Shown: positions 8,901 to 11,729 of the stretch, piece after piece | How the letters are laid out: the number at the start of each line of letters is the position of its first letter | Position numbering within the stretch: position 1 is the first letter of the stretch | From: Phellopilus nigrolimitatus | Taxonomy: Eukaryota > Basidiomycota > Agaricomycetes > Hymenochaetales > Hymenochaetaceae | Length of the DNA: 11,729 nt | NCBI GenBank assembly: GCA_021029095.1 | Contig: JAJOHG010000605.1 | Location: forward strand, 1-11,729 | Direction of reading: 5' to 3' | Made by a program: the position numbers and the translations under genes | Notes under the pieces: model-generated | Seen by the model: the letters and a program-made list of their open reading frames with translations, nothing else | Told to the model about the DNA's origin: nothing | Databases searched by the model: none

Positions 8901-9648
8901 TGCTGATCGCCGTTACATAGGGTAAAATGACGCTCGTTGTCGAAGCTCAAAGCGCTGATGTTATTTCGACGCTGCTACAACTAAAGAAAGAAGTCGAGGA
9001 GAAAGTCGGCGGACCTATGAAGATGACGATCGTAGGTGCGGCGGAGGCGCATCTTCTCGCGAAGGACCTCGCCACAGCAGATGTTGGTGTCGTCGTCGTA
9101 CCCTCGCGGCCTTTCCCGTACACTTGGGAACATCGTCGCATGTAAGCCTTCTTAGTATTTGGTGCACTTGTATAACTGGCTGAAGTAATTTGGACTGCAG
9201 ATTGCCCGGCCCGCCTCTGACGAGCGACAGTGCAATCTCACTGCTGCTTGCGCACAATGTAACGGTGGGCATCGGAATTGAGGAGTCTTGGAGCGTACGC
9301 AATACACGCTTCGATGCAGCTTGGGTATGTGTCATTCGCAGCTCCTCCATTTCCAGACTCAGTAACTAACATGATGTTCTTTATCTTTTCTTTTCCACCT
9401 ACCGTTTAATCTTCTCCCCTTTCCTTGCTGCCTGCCGTGTTTCTCAGGCCGCGCTTGAAGCTGCTGGCGATATCACAAAGATCCAGGCGCTCGCATTGGC
9501 TTCATCTAACCTTGAGAAACTCCTCGGGCTCGAAGTGGATGCGGACCTCGCGGATCTTGTCGCTACGGAGGCGGGCGATATGTTCGATTTTGAAAGCAAA
9601 GTCGTCGGGGTCATATCGCCGAGGCGAAACGTCGTCGATCTGTTTTAA
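5913..9648 (+). CDS. membrane-anchored, two-module amidohydrolase
   Basis: The model has twelve exons: 5913-6385, 6454-6656, 6876-7011, 7073-7337, 7400-7487, 7544-7662, 7717-7723, 7779-8538, 8595-8853, 8921-9141, 9201-9324 and 9448-9648, giving 2856 nt and 951 aa. A basic cytosolic N-terminus (RRKARRHR) precedes one transmembrane segment (about 28-47), suggesting a type II anchor. Next comes an amidohydrolase-superfamily domain: composite beta-domain (about 95-158), metal-binding DLHSHIG (H163, H165), HCYEA (347-351), FHHAHE (371-376), SDHP (D430, the expected catalytic/metal Asp of beta-strand 8) and the closing GYDADLVIWDSHPLALG (480-496). Residues from about 552 onward look like a second, degenerate copy. 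Fungal relatives are often labelled imidazolonepropionase-like or 'carbohydrate esterase family 9'; the real substrate is unknown. Hydrolysis of a C-N bond in a cyclic or acylated amine is the family expectation. The seventh exon is only 7 nt long. Confidence 0.9.
6657..6875 (+). other. long intron 2 of the amidohydrolase with a CT repeat
   Basis: At 219 nt this is the longest of the gene's eleven introns; the others are 54-123 nt. The donor is GTGAGT and the acceptor CTTCAG. It contains a (CT)7 run at about 6806-6819. In-frame read-through meets a stop at 6719-6721. I see no separate gene inside it. Confidence 0.75.
7717..7723 (+). other. 7-nt microexon encoding the catalytic Ser-Asp of the amidohydrolase
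   Basis: The bases AGCGATC sit between an acceptor (TTTCTAG) and a strong donor (GTATGT). The introns on either side are 54 nt (7663-7716) and 55 nt (7724-7778), and both have plausible branch points (CTGAC; CTTAAT). Joining exon 6 (ends ATG AAG), these 7 nt and exon 8 (starts ATCCTG) gives M-K-S-D-H-P-V-L-N-S-R, the expected family motif at residues 427-437. Direct joining of exons 6 and 8 gives a TGA at 7788-7790, four codons on. Confidence 0.88.
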
Positions 9649-10181
9649 CATTGTGCTTTACGGACACTAGACACCTCGTCACGTGATCACAATCAGTTGT
9701 AGGAATCAATGATCGACGCATCTCTGGATTCGCCAATGCTCGCCTCCCGTCTTTTCTCCTTCCGCCTTGGAGAATTCGCACTTGAGACAGGTCGCTCACC
9801 GAAAAGTAGAGTACGGAGAAACCACTCAAACTCAAACCTTTGAAGTACTATTGATTTCTGAGATGGAGTTGAGACACTTTTTTGTCATGTCTTTGTCGGT
9901 TTCTTTAAGGTGCCATTGTCCAGTCATTCCTTGTGTCAGAAAATGGTTTTAAAAAGAAAGATTGCTATACATGCGTTCTGAACTTGCGCAATAATCAATA
10001 TGCAATAAGAGTTTCTGCGTCTGGATGGATCACAAAATTAAGGAACGCGCTGGAACTAGTCGACCGAGTCTGATTCAAAAAGCTATGTCATAAGCTGAGA
10101 AATTATGCAATTTGTGTCGTACCTTCAAGCTTATTCGTGACAGGCATCGAGTATATCTCCGGAAAACTCGGACTTGAAGCT
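9649..10181. other. intergenic region between convergent genes
   Basis: This 533-bp stretch lies between the stop of the amidohydrolase and the stop of the DUF6533-type gene, so it should hold two 3' UTRs and their polyadenylation sites. A palindromic TCACGTGA (E-box-like) is at 9679-9686. AATAAT and AATAAG-type strings around 9990-10010 could act in 3' end formation. Open frames here (9767-9952 + and 9611-9835 -) show no motif. I see no RNA gene or repeat. Confidence 0.5.
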
Positions 10182-11677
10182 TTAGTATGTCTGGACCGAG
10201 GTGAAAACCAACTGCTGTGTAGAGAATGACCCGTAGGACTGCTGCGCCGAGTCTGATCCGTCCTCTCTAAGGTTCAACAGCAATCTCTGAATCATGATTG
10301 CCTCGATTGCCATAGCGAACCCGGATGGTACCTCCATGTATGTTTGCTGTAAAGGCTTAGCATCAGCCTCAGAGTTTTCTGGAGGCATCGAGAAAAACAG
10401 CCTGATGAAGAAAGATATACACGTACTCCCTTTACGATCCAAATAATTTGTGCCATAAAAAAGAAGGAGAACACTCTAAAGACGAATTAGCTTCTAAAAT
10501 CATTAAATGACGATGCTCGAGACTTACACAAAAAAGTACAATACCGAGTCTCTTACAAGCAGGGTGAGTAGGCGGCTCATAGAGCTTTCGGTTCCAAACA
10601 TTCTCAGATTTTGAATGCCCTTGTATAAGGCAAGCCCAAACAACAAGGACTCGTTTGCAAGTGCCGGTGTCCAATATGCCCAGAAGAAACTAGGTGAATC
10701 GGCAGGCCAACATGCGCGCATACTGGGATCGCTTCCAAAATCCAGTATAACAGCTAAGTCGTCCAGTATTGCGAAATAGAAAAGATTCAGAATTCAGTCA
10801 GCAGAGGAATTAAGAATCCTACGCTTTTCCTTCTTCACTACCATTGCAGCGATAACCACATCCGCGACAACCGTGATGATCAAAGTGGTGGTAAAAAGTA
10901 TTAAAATCTTCCTGCTCTTGTTGTACATTGCATAAATTCGAAGCTGGAGAGTCACTAGCTCGTTTAGTTAGATCGATCTCGGAAGATTATCGCCGATGCG
11001 GATTATTAAAGGCGTACTCTCGGTTATAGTGCACATTATAATTCCAATAATCCACTGCGACTTCACCCAACAGTTGCCTGAAATTCAGATCATAGATCAC
11101 TCTAAGCTCAGACGTCCTCGTAGCTTGGACAGGAAATACAAACATCTGTAAAATCACGTAAGTTAATTTTCTTTCCGTAATATATATCGTGACGAAATTT
11201 GACAGACAACTAAATGTATGTTCAGTAGTTAAAACTAATGAAGCAAGGTAGATGATAGATTCTGCTTACATCGATTGAAATCTTCGGTAAAACATTACTG
11301 AAAATGCGTCAATCCGTATTCTTGGACGAATAGCCAACGAGTGTTCATTACCGGTATTGAGATATCTTTAAAAGACAACTCAAAACCGGTCTTGTGAGTA
11401 TTCTTAATGACTTACAACATGTCAATCAGAGTACAATATCTGGCCTGAAAATGGTCACAATGGCGGGTAAGGAGCCCTCTGTTAAGTCAAGTATAACAAA
11501 TAATAGGTCCACCGCGACATACCGCAAGGAAAAGGAGCTTCCCGATCCCCATTCCTGCACTCTGTCCAGTCGTGCAGAAAAGAAGGTCGTATTAGCAAGG
11601 GTTTTATTGAATCATATCCATTAAATGCAGAGCTGGACTTACCCACATCGTGGTCACTTCACGGTCGAATGTTATGC
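10182..11677 (-). CDS. DUF6533-type multi-pass membrane protein, 5' end outside the window
   Basis: This is a basidiomycete multi-pass membrane protein family with an N-terminal DUF6533 domain and no established function. Exons on the complement, 5' to 3': 11643-11677 (ITFDREVTTMW), 11523-11561 (GMGIGKLLFLA), 11416-11444 (ARYCTLIDM), 11270-11297 (NVLPKISID), an exon starting at 11209 with an uncertain end, 11018-11077 (NCWVKSQWIIG), 10823-10954 (LQLRIYAMYNKSRKI), 10528-10753 (FFWAYWTPALANESLLFGLALYKG), 10427-10475 and 10182-10346. Family landmarks are FDREV..W, K-LLFL-RY, LRIYAMY, WTPALANESLLF, LLVRDSVLYFF and QRLLLNLRE near the C-terminus. Several hydrophobic helices are visible. Phases agree at every junction except the unresolved one between about 11140 and 11209. 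The first exon, with the start codon, lies beyond 11729; the last 52 bases look like intron. No frameshift or internal stop is needed. Confidence 0.8.
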
Positions 11678-11729
11678 CTGCGACACATGTTTCATTTTTA
11701 GTCTCAACTTCTTATGGGCATTTTGTGTT

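Noticed and set aside
9679..9686. The palindrome TCACGTGA as a promoter element.
   Set aside because: It lies about 30 bp past the stop of the amidohydrolase and upstream of no gene start, so a regulatory role is not supported.
11470..11525. A second reading frame in the DUF6533-type gene, RYVAVDLLFVILD, which suggested a frameshifted pseudogene.
   Set aside because: A 78-nt intron (11445-11522, donor GTATGT, acceptor TTTTCAG) joins LLFLA to ARYCTLIDM in frame and supplies the family's RY motif. The other frame is intron sequence and the resemblance is chance.
1..11729. A biosynthetic cluster or defence-like system spanning the genes.
   Set aside because: Gene types (reductase-like, surface protein, DNA-repair subunit, amidohydrolase, membrane protein) and their mixed orientation give no coherent pathway. 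No backbone biosynthetic enzyme, nuclease array or transposon is present.

Overview
The window looks like nuclear DNA from a basidiomycete fungus, probably an Agaricomycete. Its genes are split by many short GT-AG introns, mostly 52-86 nt. Two of the protein types, a DUF6533-like membrane protein and a Ser-rich type I membrane protein ending in PEI, are families I know mainly from mushroom-forming fungi. I saw no bacterial operons, CRISPR arrays, transposons or RNA genes.

I rebuilt five genes by hand from splice sites, reading frame and family motifs. From left to right they are: (1) an NmrA/isoflavone-reductase-like NAD(P)-binding protein on + (1016-2116, 4 exons, 299 aa); (2) a secreted-ectodomain, single-pass membrane protein on - (2288-3697, 7 exons, 338 aa); (3) the ERCC1/Rad10/Swi10 DNA-repair subunit on - (4201-5586, 6 exons, 370 aa) with an unusual C-terminal tail; (4) a large membrane-anchored amidohydrolase on + (5913-9648, 12 exons, 951 aa); (5) a DUF6533-type multi-pass membrane protein on - (10182-11677, running off the right edge). 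All four complete models give a length divisible by three with no internal stop. The left edge (3-56) may hold the last 17 codons of another + strand gene.

Genes 1 and 2 converge, as do genes 4 and 5. Genes 2 and 3 are in tandem. Genes 3 and 4 diverge from a 326-bp shared upstream region. The neighbours show no obvious common pathway; this looks like ordinary fungal gene order, not a metabolic cluster.

The points most worth a second look are in gene 4 and gene 3. In gene 4, a 7-nt microexon carries the predicted catalytic Asp, and skipping it gives an immediate stop. The second half of the same protein looks like a duplicated amidohydrolase domain without its metal-binding HxH. In gene 3, the ERCC1 tail carries a twice-repeated [12 protein letters not shown] motif whose codons have drifted while the peptide stayed the same. 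All exon models are manual and unsupported by transcript data.
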